From NCBI GenBank assembly GCA_037893225.1, contig JAZGUH010000071.1, forward strand, positions 310,001-374,000: DNA of 64,000 bases. The letters are read 5' to 3'. A program made the translations under genes and the position numbers. Below the pieces are notes generated by a model. The model saw only the letters and a program-made list of their open reading frames with translations, searched no databases and was not told the DNA's origin. Positions 52,100 to 62,864 of the stretch are shown here, in pieces. Within the stretch, counting starts at the first letter, position 1. The number at the start of each line of letters is the position of its first letter. The stretch is from Hippasteria phrygiana (taxonomy: Eukaryota > Echinodermata > Asteroidea > Valvatida > Goniasteridae).

Positions 52100-53150
52100 T
52101 TAACATTTAACTTCATAATAATACTTTATTCAGGCAATTTGACAAATAAAAATACAAAATAAAAATATAAAATTCAAAGGTACAATACATTCAGAATAAA
52201 ATACTGAAGACAACAACAAATACATAAAAGAAAGAGAAAAACGATATCTTCAACAGGACGGAACATAGACAGTGATGGGCTGCCCAGAAGAAAAGTAAAA
52301 AGTGTATTATAACACTCGTCAAGGCGTTTTACTCCAACCCTTCACAAATGTATTAGTAAGATCACAAACGAATTACACGTACACAGACAAGGTACAATGC
52401 ACATAAAAAATACCTAATGGTAGGGGTTAATCGGAAAATAAGGTGGATTAAAGTTGGCTGTAAGAATTTCTTCAGTGCTGTTGTAGTTTATCATCAGACA
52501 AACTAGCATTGTATTTGTAATGAATGTTCAAAGTTTCCGAAATCGTCTAAACAAAAATGCACTTTCTGTCTCATCAAATTATGATTGGATAGCACTCTAA
52601 ATCTGTTTCTGGCCGGCACTCCTACAATACCTAGATCCAACTCTAGGCAAATTGGCAAAACGTCATCTTCTGGGCCAAAAATTGCAGCCGGGGATACAGC
52701 CTTACAGAGACTTAGCCATGCAGTAACTGTTTTAGATGTCTGGGATCAACATCGAATGTTATATATATGAATTTTTCAAGGTTGATAATCCCTGGCTATA
52801 CGTCATTATAATTCTGATTGGCTCCCCCTGCCAAACAAAGATTTTGACAAATTGCTATGTATGTCGTATTTTTTTGTAAACAAGTTCGCCTTGAACAAGA
52901 TTAAAAGCAACTTTAGGTACGGAGCTACAAACGGAAAAAGGAATCAAAAATACAAGAGGTCAGAATTAATATTCCTCTTGAAGCAGGAAAGATCGTAAGA
53001 TGAAGGGAAGCATGCACCAGGTAAAGAATTCCATATAAGAGATACATTATGGGGGGGGGGGGGGGGCGGCCTACAGAATGAGCTGTTGGCATAGCTTTTC
53101 ATTATTGATCGGAATAGGCGAAACGCCGAGGTTCACGCTCAAACATACTC
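52100..53150 (-). pseudogene. LINE 3' end, minus strand
   Basis: Around 52960-53110 on the minus strand the reading FRSIMKSYANSSFCRP, a C/G homopolymer, then NVSLIWNSLPG and LSCFKRNINSDLLYF with a stop is the usual C-terminal end of non-LTR retrotransposon reverse transcriptases (WNSLP, then SLxxFKxxL). About 0.8 kb of AT-rich 3' region follows down to about 52100. It is 5' truncated and broken. Confidence 0.65.
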
Positions 53151-53820
53151 AAACTAAGCTGGCAAGCCGGTGGAACATTTACCATGAACAAAAATGAATT
53201 TTTTACAAAAAAATATCTATGTTGCATACCGAGCATGTGTGCGACATTTTGAAACTGTTCAACCTAGTGCATTATTTCTCCGGCATTCCCCTAAGTTACC
53301 TATGAATAAACCCAATACCAATACTTTTCTCGTAATCTTACGGAGCTGTTCAATATTCATGTTTTCTGAATTAATTGGAGTTTTACGCAGCCACCCATAG
53401 CAAGGTCAAGTTGACGATGATCGTTATGATGAAGATAGAATGATCAGTTTCTCAGAAAAATCCAGAAGTCAATTGAGGATTTCGACAGTCGGCCTACATT
53501 AAATTTCCATTGATTAATATCCTGTATCATAATTTTCCATAAATACGATTCGAATCAGTAGCGTATCCAGCTTTTTGTGCCAGGGAAGGCAAACCACGTC
53601 TGAATCGTCTTAAAACCGTCTCAGAAACACCATTTTTTTTTGTTTTTTATGACGTCTCGAATGCCGCCAGGGGAAAAAGACAAAACACTCACGACACTTT
53701 GCAATCGATTCATAAAGTTTTCCGGGCTGTGAATTATTTTACGAGCGCCACTAGATGGCGCTCTATTATTAAATTTAGTTTGCGTTTTCCGAGTCGCGTT
53801 TTTGACCAAGTCTAGATCTT

Positions 53821-53835
53821 ATGTCTGCAAAATGA
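53821..53835 (+). promoter_or_regulatory. Four-codon upstream ORF overlapping the FBXO7 start
   Basis: ATG TCT GCA AAA TGA: its stop overlaps the FBXO7 ATG in the sequence ATGA. If included in the mRNA it would allow termination-reinitiation control. Transcript start is unknown. Confidence 0.6.
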
Positions 53836-53932
53836 AGTTGCGAATAAAATCAGCTGGACGAACAGAAAAAGTGGATTTTGATGACAATCCCACGGTAGCA
53901 GAAGTAAAAGAATCTGTGGCTCTGGCGTTCGG
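53832..53932 (+). CDS. FBXO7: FBXO7 exon 1: start of the UBL domain
   Basis: ATG at 53832 gives MKLRIKSAGRTEKVDFDDNP, aligning with the vertebrate N-terminus MRLRVRLLKR. The exon ends TTC GG before gtaggc. An earlier ATG at 53821 runs only four codons before TGA. Confidence 0.93.
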
Positions 53933-56900
53933 GTAGGCGTTCGTTTTATTTTTCGCTATTTTTTTTTATGCCTTAACCATAGAGCAAGCCTTAATGCTTA
54001 ACCATGTAACGTTGCGTTAGGCCTAACCAAAGATACTATAGCGCCGCTATACGATCTTTGGGCCTAACCCATTTTCCATTTTTGTTTGCCTCGACTCTTT
54101 TTCCATCTGACTTCTAAAAGTTCGGTCAAGTTTTGCCCACGAACGTCTTTGTCGATGAACTTTTAACTCACTCTGATTAAAGTTGATGGTACTGTTTTTT
54201 TTTAATTAACGTAAATTCAAAAGCTTTCACAATTTAGTTTGACCATGGAATGGAAATAGCTCCATGGTTTGACAGTATGACACTCAAAAAAGGCTGTTGT
54301 CCGGAAACTGGGCAGAAGCTATAAAAGGTTGACCTATAGTATAGGCTATGAACATGTTGATCATTACAGGTTTGGTTGGTAAGCTGTAGAATACTGTAGT
54401 GTTGCAAATAATTCGATATTTGTAACATAAATTATTTGATAGCTGAGTGTTGGTGTGTTTTTGTCTTATTAAAAACTCAATAACTTGTGTATCGCTAGAA
54501 AAAAACACCAGAAATTTAAATAATTGAGTACACTTATCTGTACTGTAAATTATTTAATTGTTCTGGATCATTGAGTCACTCTCCAGTTCTAAAGTTTGTA
54601 CTATTTGTCATTCACAAACATCTTGTTAAAAACTTTTTTCCGCCTAAAGTTTCAGTAGACTTTAGTTTAATTTGTTTCTATCTTGTGCAGGCACGATGTC
54701 TCCTCTTTTGAGCTGAGTCTTAATGGCCGAGATGCCCTGTTGGGAACTCCAGACACACCCGTGGCTGAGTTTGACATCGTATCGGGGGACCTGCTACGCA
54801 TCATCAGAACAAATGAGGGTGCTGTTGAATCCCAAAGTGCAGAAGATCAACCTGGAGGCTCGCAATCTTCCCGGACACTACAGACTGCCGAGGCATCGAG
54901 TCCAGATAATAGAAATAGGAGCCTTGGAATGGACATTGATGACGATGACGGGAATGGGAAATCAAGTTCACAGAGGTCAATCCGACCCCAAGACCTAACA
55001 AACCAAAAGGCAAAAGAACTTGGAACTTCCACATCTCAAGATGACCCATCACAACCAGTGACATCAAAGATGGATGCTGTGCACAGTGTGAGTGATATCC
55101 CGGCAACGATGGATGAAGGAGAATACACACTCAGGTCTGTCACTGAGCCCATGCTGTGTCGCAGCGCAACCGACTGTATGATACCACAGAGGTTGAGGGC
55201 GCTATACAAAGAAAACACACCAAAAACATTGGATGAGGCATTGTGCATTGTCCTCCATGTACTGATGTTAGAGACTGGATTTCACACACAGGTACAGTAA
55301 CATAAAGCCGTTTTGTATACTGTTATCTTTACAAATGCAAACATTATACCTAAAACTGCATTAAATAATGTGAAGGTTTGCATGGTAAATATAGCAATAA
55401 GATAAAGATTTGTGGTAGCACCATGTAACAACTCTCTTTTGTGAGCTTGTGGGGTTCTGAGAAGAACTTGGGAAACTCAAAATTTGAGACGTATACTCAG
55501 GCACTTCTGGCAATAGGCAGAGTGTACTGTCCAAAACATTGAGTTTCCCCCATTTTTTTCAGAACCCCACATGGTGCTTCCGCAAATCCTTATTTGATTA
55601 AAACTGCATAATATGACAGTTACACAGTGTGTGGTTTTATGGTTTTAGGTGGTCACTGAGACCTACTCTGGCCCAAGTACATCGACCAAGAAACAACCCA
55701 AAACACCCTCCGTAAACTACAAGGTAGGCAGTGACACGAGGGCAAGCATGCCACCAGGTTGGAGAGTGAACAGAGTCCACAAGCTGACTTACCGTCATCC
55801 ATCCTGTGAGGGCGCAGTTTGTAGTTTGATGTGTGTTCCAGTCGGGAAACAGATGGTAGTACATGGTAAGCTGCTTCACAGGAGATTGTCATTTGGGGTT
55901 GGTGTTAATATACAGACTGTTTGAGACCTTGTTCCAAGAAAAGATCCTGAAAACAATGTTTGGATTTTCTGGAACCTATACCCATCCACCCCCGTAGTGC
56001 AAAATTGCTCACGATGTATGTAGTGTGCATGTAAATAAATTTATATACAGTGTGTCATTGTGTGCCAGGCACGACATGGGCATTTATTCGCCCGTGTAAC
56101 CTTTGGGCGGGCAGCCAGTATATAATTGCTGACTGGGTGTGGCGGACAAAGGCTACAAAAACCCAGAACTACCGTTATATTTGTTGTTTGATTAACCCAA
56201 ACTTCCTACATCATTTTTCCTACATGTAACCTGAATCCTCCAATATCCTCCGATTCCAAAATCCTCCAGTGTTTGTTACTGGGGACCACTGACTGAATCC
56301 TGCAAAATCATCCAGTGGGTTTTGGATAAACACTAATCCCAGTAACCTCAATCTTCTAAAAATCATCCAGCATCAGATTGGGCCTGATGGACCTTGATCC
56401 TCCATTTTAGTCCAGAGGCAAAATCCTCTGATGCAAAACTTCCAAAGACCCTTAGTCCTCAGTCCAAATTCGTCCATTTGGCAAAGAGGATTTTGGAGGA
56501 TTTGGGAAGGTTAGGGTTAATATAAATTCCTTCCTGCGGTCAACTGTATGTGGCAAAAATATAAAAAAAGAAACACTGTTCCTGTCAATTTGTATTTTTT
56601 TCTGTCCTATTAACTTCTTACACAGGAGTAACTGCTGGGAAATCACGCTTTACGTTCCAGGTGAAACCAAGTGACTATGTGACAACTCTAGGTGAGTATT
56701 AACCCCTTGCGTATGGTTGACGCCAAATGGCGCAAAAACAAAACAGTGCCACCAGGCCGGATGACGCCTATAGCCGCTATTTGGGCAGTTGGATTATTGT
56801 GTATGTTACGCCTCCTGGGGTTAAAGAATATCTCTTCATTAATCTGCAGAAACATTTAAAAGAATCAGTTGCTGTGTACTGTGTTCTTGAACTTTTCTCT

Positions 56901-59523
56901 TATGTATATATGTACATGTACTGTATTACCTTAGAGGATAAGAGGAGAAATAAAATACAAAGGAATCTTTCTTGTCCTCGGGAGTCGGTCTTTTGTTAAA
57001 ATCGGTCCTCAGACGTAAAAATACGTGCTTAGTCTATGGGAGTTTTTTAAAGTAAAGGAACAATAGGAAACACAAAGCATTGGCCTCAGTAGTATAGGAA
57101 AACACGACCATGTGGACATGTTTGTTATGGGGCAATGTTCCTATATTCAAATCATTTCATGTGTAAAACCTTTCTGTTGAAGCATGGATATAAATATCGT
57201 ACTGAAGACCTAAGAGAGAAGCACTTTCTTTACTGTAAAGAAATATTTTCTGAAGATCAGTTGCCTTGTAAATTGTCTCATTTCCGCACATTTGGTTTGA
57301 AAATTCTTTGCCTTTCTGCAAGTAGCAGTTCATAATAAAGATTGGAATTCATCATGTTCTTTTCTTATCTGATTTGTAGATGATAAACAGCCAATGTACA
57401 CCAATCTACCACAGTTATCAAGATTGTATAAAGATTCCATAGCTTACCCGCTCCTGCTGACAACAAGATCAGGTAATTCATCCTCAGGATTCTTACAGAA
57501 TCATAGAACCAATATTCCTTTACTTCTTTTGAAGTAAACTTTTGCATTCTGGGTAGTTTGGACTGAAATTTCATGAAATTCACAAGGCAGATCGAGGTCC
57601 TCCAAAACACCAAAGGCCAGGTGAAAAACACCAGCCAGGGTACTTGACAACCAACTAGTATATGCTATTACTTAATTAACCCTAACCCCCTAGGCATTTT
57701 TACTAGGAGGCTTCCTCAACCTGTCAAAATCCAACACTGTGCAGTAAACCTATGGCACATTCTTTAGACTTGGACAAATTGGGGCATCATAGCTCCATGT
57801 AAAGTAATGGTGCCAAGGCCCTGCAGTACTGAACCCATCAAAATTAGACAAAACCTGCTGTTGGAGTTTGCAAGGCTTGGGTAGTTAGAGTTAATGAATT
57901 CTTTCTTTTGTTTTAATTGTTTTCAGAGTTGGGTCTTGTTCCTTTGAATGGGCTACTGGCTTTGTTTCCGGAAATCCAAGTAAGTGCATCCAAAAACCTT
58001 GAGGAATTGCAACAGATGTATTGATGGTTCTGAAGTATGGTTGATAATTTTGGAAGAACCCAACCCAAAGCCTGTCAAATGGACGATGTGTGGATAATAT
58101 AGAACCAGCATGCAGGGCATGATATCAACAATAACTATGTAAACTATTAAACTGTGACCCCTTACTGCAGAAATCTTGGACAATTTAATATCAGGCTTCA
58201 CGGCTTCATTCTTTACTACAGTGTGACTAGAGACACTCAAGTCTGGAGGTTTTGGGCGTACCATTAGTTAAGTCACATGCTTAGTTTACTCTCAAATTTG
58301 GCTGACGAATGAAGTTTTTGCACTATTTTATCACTCAGTTGCTTATCCTGAGTTTCCTTGACGTGAGAAGTTTACTCAATGTGTCTGAGGTTTGTCAACA
58401 CTTGTACAACATGGCTGCCGACAGGTCTCTATGGAGACAGCTTCTTTTGAGAGATTTTGGCTGCAAGGAATCGGAGAGTCACAGAGACTGCAAAGAGGTA
58501 TAAATCACTAAAGAAACAACAGTTTTAATTGTCAGTTTGCTGAAGTTTTTATTCAGTCCATGCGTTGACTGTTGAACTACATTCTCTCTTCTGAAAGCAA
58601 ATTTCACAAATTTACTCAAGTGAGATTCAAACCCAGGACTTTATGTTTGCTAGTGCAGTTGCTTAAACTAAACAAACTAACCTTTAGTTTAATAAGTCTT
58701 AATAAGGAACAAAATATGTGACAGGTATGATACCATCTTCATCTGTTTTTTTTTTTCATTTCTTCAGCTATACAAAGAGAAGTACAAGAACAAGAAGGAT
58801 CTTGAAAGATACAGAAGGAATCTGATTGACCGATCTATACCAGTCAGACCCGGTTTGTTTCATCCACTGCCACCCTTCCCTCCGACCATGCCAGGCTATC
58901 CTCCAGGATACAGGTCAGTGCTTACCCCTCTCCCTCCCTTCACCCCCCCCCCCAAACCACTCCCCCCCGCCCCGCCCCCTTTGCTACCCCTCCCCCTTCT
59001 CCAACCCATCCCATCCCATCGCCATCACTGGTATAGCCTGGTTGAATGCTCTTTACCAATCAGATATGTTATGTTCTACACACCACCTGCCCAATTACTG
59101 ACCATGCCAGGCTACCCTCAAAAATACAGGTCAGTGCTCCCCGTTTAGCTACCTCACCTGTTTCAGATCCCCAGCTCACAAAGCCTTACTTACTAGCCTT
59201 AGTAAGTACAGTCTTTTTAAATTTGAATAGTCTTAAATTGTTCGACCTTTTCTTGTTGTTTTTCCTTTTACTCAACATCTTACAGAGGTGGAGATTATGA
59301 TCTGGATCCATTTGCCGGCCTTGCCCAACCGTCCCATCCCTTCAGAAGAGATCCGACGATTATGCCGTTTCCAGGGCAGCCTGATATCGTTCCATTTCCC
59401 AACCCATCTCCCAGCAGAGATCCTATTCTCAATCCGTTGCCTCGTGTTCCAAATCGACGAGACCCCTTTGGCAGTAGCCGCTCTGGTCGAACTGGAGGGA
59501 GTAATCGAGGCTTCTATTTCTGA
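53832..59523 (+). CDS. FBXO7: F-box only protein 7 (FBXO7), complete, nine exons
   Basis: FBXO7 is the substrate-recognition adaptor of an SCF (SKP1-CUL1-F-box) ubiquitin ligase; in vertebrates it also binds the proteasome regulator PSMF1/PI31 and works with PINK1/Parkin. Exons: 53832-53932, 54691-55291, 55649-55865, 56626-56691, 57380-57472, 57927-57979, 58339-58497, 58768-58913, 59286-59523. Phases agree and give 557 residues (human about 522). Order: N-terminal ubiquitin-like domain, about 1-80; acidic/serine spacer; FP dimerisation domain, about 190-350, with SRLYKDSIAYPLLLTTRS; F-box, about 361-415, with FLDVRSLLNVSEVCQHL and SLWRQLLLRDF; proline-rich C-terminus with RDPILNPLPRVPNRRDPFG. 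Everything expected is present. A four-codon upstream frame overlaps the start codon. Confidence 0.95.
54029..54060. mobile_element. 32-bp palindromic micro-element with 9-bp target duplication
   Basis: The element starts aaagatactatagcgcc and ends gctatacgatctttg. It is flanked by the identical 9-mer ggcctaacc at 54020-54028 and 54061-54069. It lies in FBXO7 intron 1. It is closely related to the 41-bp element at 51412. Confidence 0.75.
54691..55291 (+). CDS. FBXO7: FBXO7 exon 2: UBL end and acidic spacer
   Basis: HDVSSFELSLNGRDALLGTP and FDIVSGDLLRIIR complete the ubiquitin-like fold. A 100-residue polar spacer follows, then TEPMLCRS and EALCIVLHVLMLETGF, which match the vertebrate SEPMLCSES and LIVLIHLLMLESGY segments. 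Borders are gtgcag and gtacag. Confidence 0.95.
55649..55865 (+). CDS. FBXO7: FBXO7 exon 3: FP domain
   Basis: WRVNRVHKLTYRHPSCEGAV, then SLMCVPVGKQMVVH aligns with the vertebrate FP domain (YKLQYMHPLCEG, LTCVPLGNLIVV). Borders are tttag and gtaagc. Confidence 0.95.
56192..56520. mobile_element. TTAA-ended repeat, CCTCC-rich, 329 bp
   Basis: Begins ttaacccaaac, has several aatcctccaa-type pieces, and ends ggatttgggaaggttagggttaa (last four ttaa). It lies in FBXO7 intron 3 and is related to 37025-37195. Confidence 0.7.
56626..56691 (+). CDS. FBXO7: FBXO7 exon 4: FP domain, 66 nt
   Basis: The exon reads VTAGKSRFTFQVKPSDYVTT and L, plus split glycine/aspartate codons. Phase joins both neighbours. 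Borders are cacag and gtgagt. Confidence 0.88.
56699..56824. mobile_element. TTAA-flanked MITE, 126 bp
   Basis: Begins ttaaccccttgcgtatggtt and ends cctggggttaa. It shares ggattattgtgtatgttacg with 45575-45688. It lies in FBXO7 intron 4. Confidence 0.7.
56930..57108. mobile_element. 170-bp interspersed repeat, copy D
   Basis: Shares gaggataagaggagaaa, then tttcttgtcctcgggagtcg and caataggaaacacaaagcat with copies A-C. It lies in FBXO7 intron 4. Confidence 0.85.
57380..57472 (+). CDS. FBXO7: FBXO7 exon 5: end of FP domain
   Basis: The exon reads DKQPMYTNLPQLSRLYKDSI, then AYPLLLTTRS, matching the vertebrate LQKLSRLFKDQLVYPLLAF. Borders are tgtag and gtaatt. Confidence 0.95.
57676..57894. mobile_element. 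TTAA-ended interspersed repeat, copy 2
   Basis: Begins ttaaccctaaccccctaggc and ends gtagttagagttaa. Very similar along its length to 30603-30823. It lies in FBXO7 intron 5. Confidence 0.85.
57927..57979 (+). CDS. FBXO7: FBXO7 exon 6: start of the F-box
   Basis: The exon reads ELGLVPLNGLLALFPEIQ. It corresponds to FGLVVLPLELKLRIF of vertebrates. Borders are ttcag and gtaagt. Confidence 0.88.
58339..58497 (+). CDS. FBXO7: FBXO7 exon 7: F-box core
   Basis: The exon reads LLILSFLDVRSLLNVSEVCQ, then HLYNMAADRSLWRQLLLRDF, the F-box helices that contact SKP1. Borders are ctcag and gtataa. Confidence 0.96.
58768..58913 (+). CDS. FBXO7: FBXO7 exon 8: post-F-box and start of proline-rich region
   Basis: The exon reads LYKEKYKNKKDLERYRRNLI, then PLPPFPPTMPGYPPGY plus two bases. 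The donor is gtcagt. Its 3' half is duplicated at 59037-59129. Confidence 0.94.
59037..59129 (+). other. In-frame duplicate of the FBXO7 exon 8 3' half (candidate cassette exon)
   Basis: It is preceded by a pyrimidine-rich stretch and tatag, and followed by gtcagt, the same donor as exon 8. Read in the phase left by exon 8 it is open for 31 codons: LVECSLPIRYVMFYTPPAQL, then LTMPGYPQKY. The end TMPGYP and the layout SLPIR/SIPVR match exon 8. Its 93 nt is a multiple of three, so inclusion keeps frame. Expression is unknown. Confidence 0.6.
59286..59523 (+). CDS. FBXO7: FBXO7 exon 9: proline/arginine-rich C-terminus
   Basis: The exon reads GGDYDLDPFAGLAQPSHPFR, continues through IVPFPNPSPSRDPILNPLPR and ends GGSNRGFYF with a TGA stop at 59521-59523. 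This is the arginine/proline-rich tail typical of FBXO7 and PI31. Confidence 0.94.
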
Positions 59524-59893
59524 TACTATTTGGCATCCAGCTTCAACTTGTTCTGTGGATTGGTTAAAACCATCACAGCCCTCTTTGAACTGACAATCGT
59601 TGGGATATTTTCATCATCAAATGAAAATTTCAATTACCAAATGCACATGTTTTCTAAACAACAAATTTCAAATTTAACTGAGATATTACAAATTTAAAAC
59701 AGCTTTGTTAAAACCACTTGTTGAAGTGGTAGTCTGTAAACGTCGTTAATACATAGCATGCTTTGGTTGCGTGGATTATAAAGTTCTGGCTTTGTCAAAG
59801 GGATGGAGAGGCTATGTTAGTAAGTTTTGGGTATTTACACAATGTACCAAGAATAAAGGAACTGAAAAGAGTAAAATGTTCCGTATAAGAACA

Positions 59894-60092
59894 AGAGTTG
59901 TACTCAAGTCCCTGCAAGTCCTTTCACAAGTCCAGTCAGAAGTCCTTTCAAAAACTGGTCACAAGTAACTGGATGAACAATGACAAAGGAATGCCTTTGT
60001 CAAAGCTCATTTGAATAGCTTGTGATTGGGATTAGGACTGGAGGGCTTGTGATGGACTTGCATGGTCTTTTGATGGACTCGAATACATCTCT
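59894..60092. mobile_element. ACTTGTGA foldback element, copy F3
   Basis: Begins agagttgtactcaagtccct. The core has atgacaaaggaatgcctttg. It ends ggactcgaatacatctct. The core and flanks are the reverse complement of copy F1, with only a few differences over about 65 bp. Confidence 0.8.
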
Positions 60093-62243
60093 GCTTAAAG
60101 GTATAATGTAGCTTTGGTAATGAATAAAATGTGTGTGATGAGTTTCGATATGAAAGCGTACTGTTGATAAAGATGAAATCAGTACCACTCCTCAGAAATA
60201 TTTTCATCAGAAATGCTGTCATCTTAAAAAAAAATTGAAATAAGCACATGTGAATGTACACAAAGTCACTGTTAAAGCAAACTTTCAAAGGTTTGTTATT
60301 TCATGTATGAACACTACATGCAACTGTAGTGTTAGCTCTTCCAATGCTATATTATACCTTTAACAAAAAAGGTTTTTGTTGCTGGTCAGATTGAGCTGAA
60401 TGAAACCTCAAGTTAAATTTCTTGTTCTAAACCATTCTCTCCTTGGGTTTATTAAAGTTAAGTAATTGGTTATGTTATGGACAACCTTTCAGATTGATAA
60501 ATAAAGCAGAATAATTAATATAACTGATCCTATTAATATTTATTATTCAGCCATTTCTTCACTGTGAATAATACATCACAGACTGAAACAAGAATACCTA
60601 AAGCGAGTAATTTCAGTTGAGTTTGTCCAAGTGTATCACACAAATGTAATATTAACAGCTTTTGTCTCTTGTTAACAACTACAAGGGGTATGTTACATCT
60701 ATATATTGATATTACTGAGAACAAAAGAACAAACAGGCTTCTCTTTAATTATAACTACATTTAGTATGTAAAGATGTTACTAAACTGTAATGTTAATACT
60801 TTTAAAATGGATGAAAATATCTTTGAGTGAGTTATTGATTTATTGATAATTTATTTATTCACTAGAGGACATTTTTATGAACATTTTAAAAAGCTAGTTA
60901 ATTGTAGTAAGTGCAGCCACTGAAAGCATCATTTTCATTCTGTTTGACATACTTGCCGTAATTTGGTACCAGTTTTGCCCAAAACCCTAAAAATTAGCAG
61001 TGGGAACCCCTAATTGTTTTTGTTCTTTCAGATTGTTATTCTTGCAATAAATCCAACATCTGTAATGAGTACCTTTGTCATATTTGTTACGAGTTGTCTC
61101 ATTTAATTAAAAAGTTTCCTGGTGGTTTGTTTAAGGAGATTAATCAATTAATCTGGACAGCTGTAATTACAGGGCAGTTTTGAGGTGTTTCCGATCTACA
61201 AACAATTAATTGGGGATCCAATTTAAACTGTTTGGGCATGGGTAACTTTAATGGAAGAGTCCAAAATAGTTTTATTTTTAAGCATGGACCTTTAATTTTC
61301 CACCAAAAGAAGAAAGAGCAGAACTGCACATGTTACAATTGCAATGGCTCGACAATTCTGACAACCCGTCACTGTTCTCTGTGATTTATTATGTTAAGAC
61401 TTTAATTGCCCCTCCCCTTGTTTTTATATGCTTTTCCCAATTATGTTGGCACTGTGGCACCCCCAGGATTTGCACCTGTTTATGCTTTTACAAATTTGAA
61501 TACACGCGCGCGTGTTATTTGTCACGTGTTGGACAAACCACGAGGAACTGTGCATACACGCCGGATTTGAGCTCCATTTTGGACTCGGAAATTCACACTT
61601 TTCTCAGCCTCAAATCTTGGTACCTTGTCTTCAGAAGTTGCAACAGAACCTTTAGGTTACAGGTAGGTGAATTTTCGAGAGTAAATTGTGAATTTTTGGC
61701 GTGAAAATGAGACATCTCGATGTTCAGTTGAAGTTTGAACCTTGGCCAATGCCACCATCTTCGGGGAAGGCGTGGTCGTATTCACCCCACAGAATGTTTT
61801 ACAGGAGCCCGACTGCCGATATTTTTCTTAATTCATATGTTTCCGACACACGTTTTCCTGTTTACTGGCGGTGGTTTAGTTTAGGAATTAGTTTATAAAT
61901 GGCTTTTGTCATTCCACAGTGATATTTGCTACCTCAACTTGGTTTTAACTAAACAAAAAAAATAGAAATGGAGTTCTAGCGCCCCAGTTACTGGGTAGGT
62001 CTACCTTGGTTTTATAGCTATGAAGGCCAGCAGTAGATATTCCATTTGCCTGCAGCCTTCCCTGCTTTAGGTTGAAAGTCATTTTAGAACGAGAAAAAAA
62101 TACCCTTGACTCAAATTTGATCAAAACTAGAGGGGCCCTACACAGTACACTCAACACAATCGCCATTTCCATAATAGATTCACTGACCTTTTTTACCTGG
62201 AAAAATGTTTCCAAAACCATAAATGAGGCAAAAAGTAAACGCA
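60093..62243. other. FBXO7 downstream DNA
   Basis: AT-rich, no gene recognised. AATAAA-type hexamers occur near 60503 and 61048 and could serve FBXO7, but none is compelling. Short open frames at 61330-61704 have no recognisable content. Confidence 0.5.
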
Positions 62244-62391
62244 CCTGTCGAGCGCAATCTGGAGTTTTGCGCAAGTTTATTGTACTCCCTCCTGAGCTAA
62301 TTTCCCTTTGAATGAAATCCATTCATAGGGAAATTAGCTCAGGAGGGAGTACAATTGAAACTTGCGCAAAATTCCAGATTGCTCTTGACAC
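62244..62391. repeat. Near-perfect 148-bp hairpin
   Basis: Arms of about 65-70 nt: gcgcaatctggagttttgcg through gctaatttccc on the left, and gggaaattagc through ttccagattgctc on the right. The loop is about 5 nt (aaatc). It abuts the C-rich minisatellite. Confidence 0.9.
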
Positions 62392-62397
62392 ACCTAC

Positions 62398-62864
62398 CCT
62401 CTTGCTGCCCCACCCCTGGACTTCCCCACCCCTGGACTTCCCCACCCCTGGACTTCCCCACCCCTGGACTTCCCCACCCCTGGACTTCCCCACCCCTGGG
62501 CTTCCCCACCCCTGGGCTTCCCCACCCCTGGGCTTCCCCACCCCTGGGCTTCCCCACCCCTGGGGTCCCCACCCCTTGGCTTCCCCACCCCTTGGCTTCC
62601 CCACCCCTTGGCTTCCCCACCCCTTGGCTTCCCCACCCCTGCGCTGCACTGCCCCACCCCTGCGCTGCACTGCCCCACCCCTGCGCTGCCCTGCCCCACC
62701 CCTGCGCTGCCCTGCCCCACCCCTGCGCTGCCCCACCCCTGCGCTGCCCCCTGCACTGCCCCACCCCTGCGCTGCCCCACCCCTGCGCTGCCCCCTGCGC
62801 TGCCCCACCCCTGCACTGCCCCACCCCTGCGCTTCCCCCTGCACTGCCCCACCCCTGCGCTGCC
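62398..62864. repeat. 16-bp C-rich minisatellite with successive unit variants
   Basis: Units of ccccacccctggactt change along the array to ccccacccctgggctt, then ccccaccccttggctt, then units containing cctgcgctgc(actg/cctg). The array resumes at 63945 after a transposon insertion. It gives long spurious open frames on both strands because 16 is not a multiple of 3. Confidence 0.93.
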
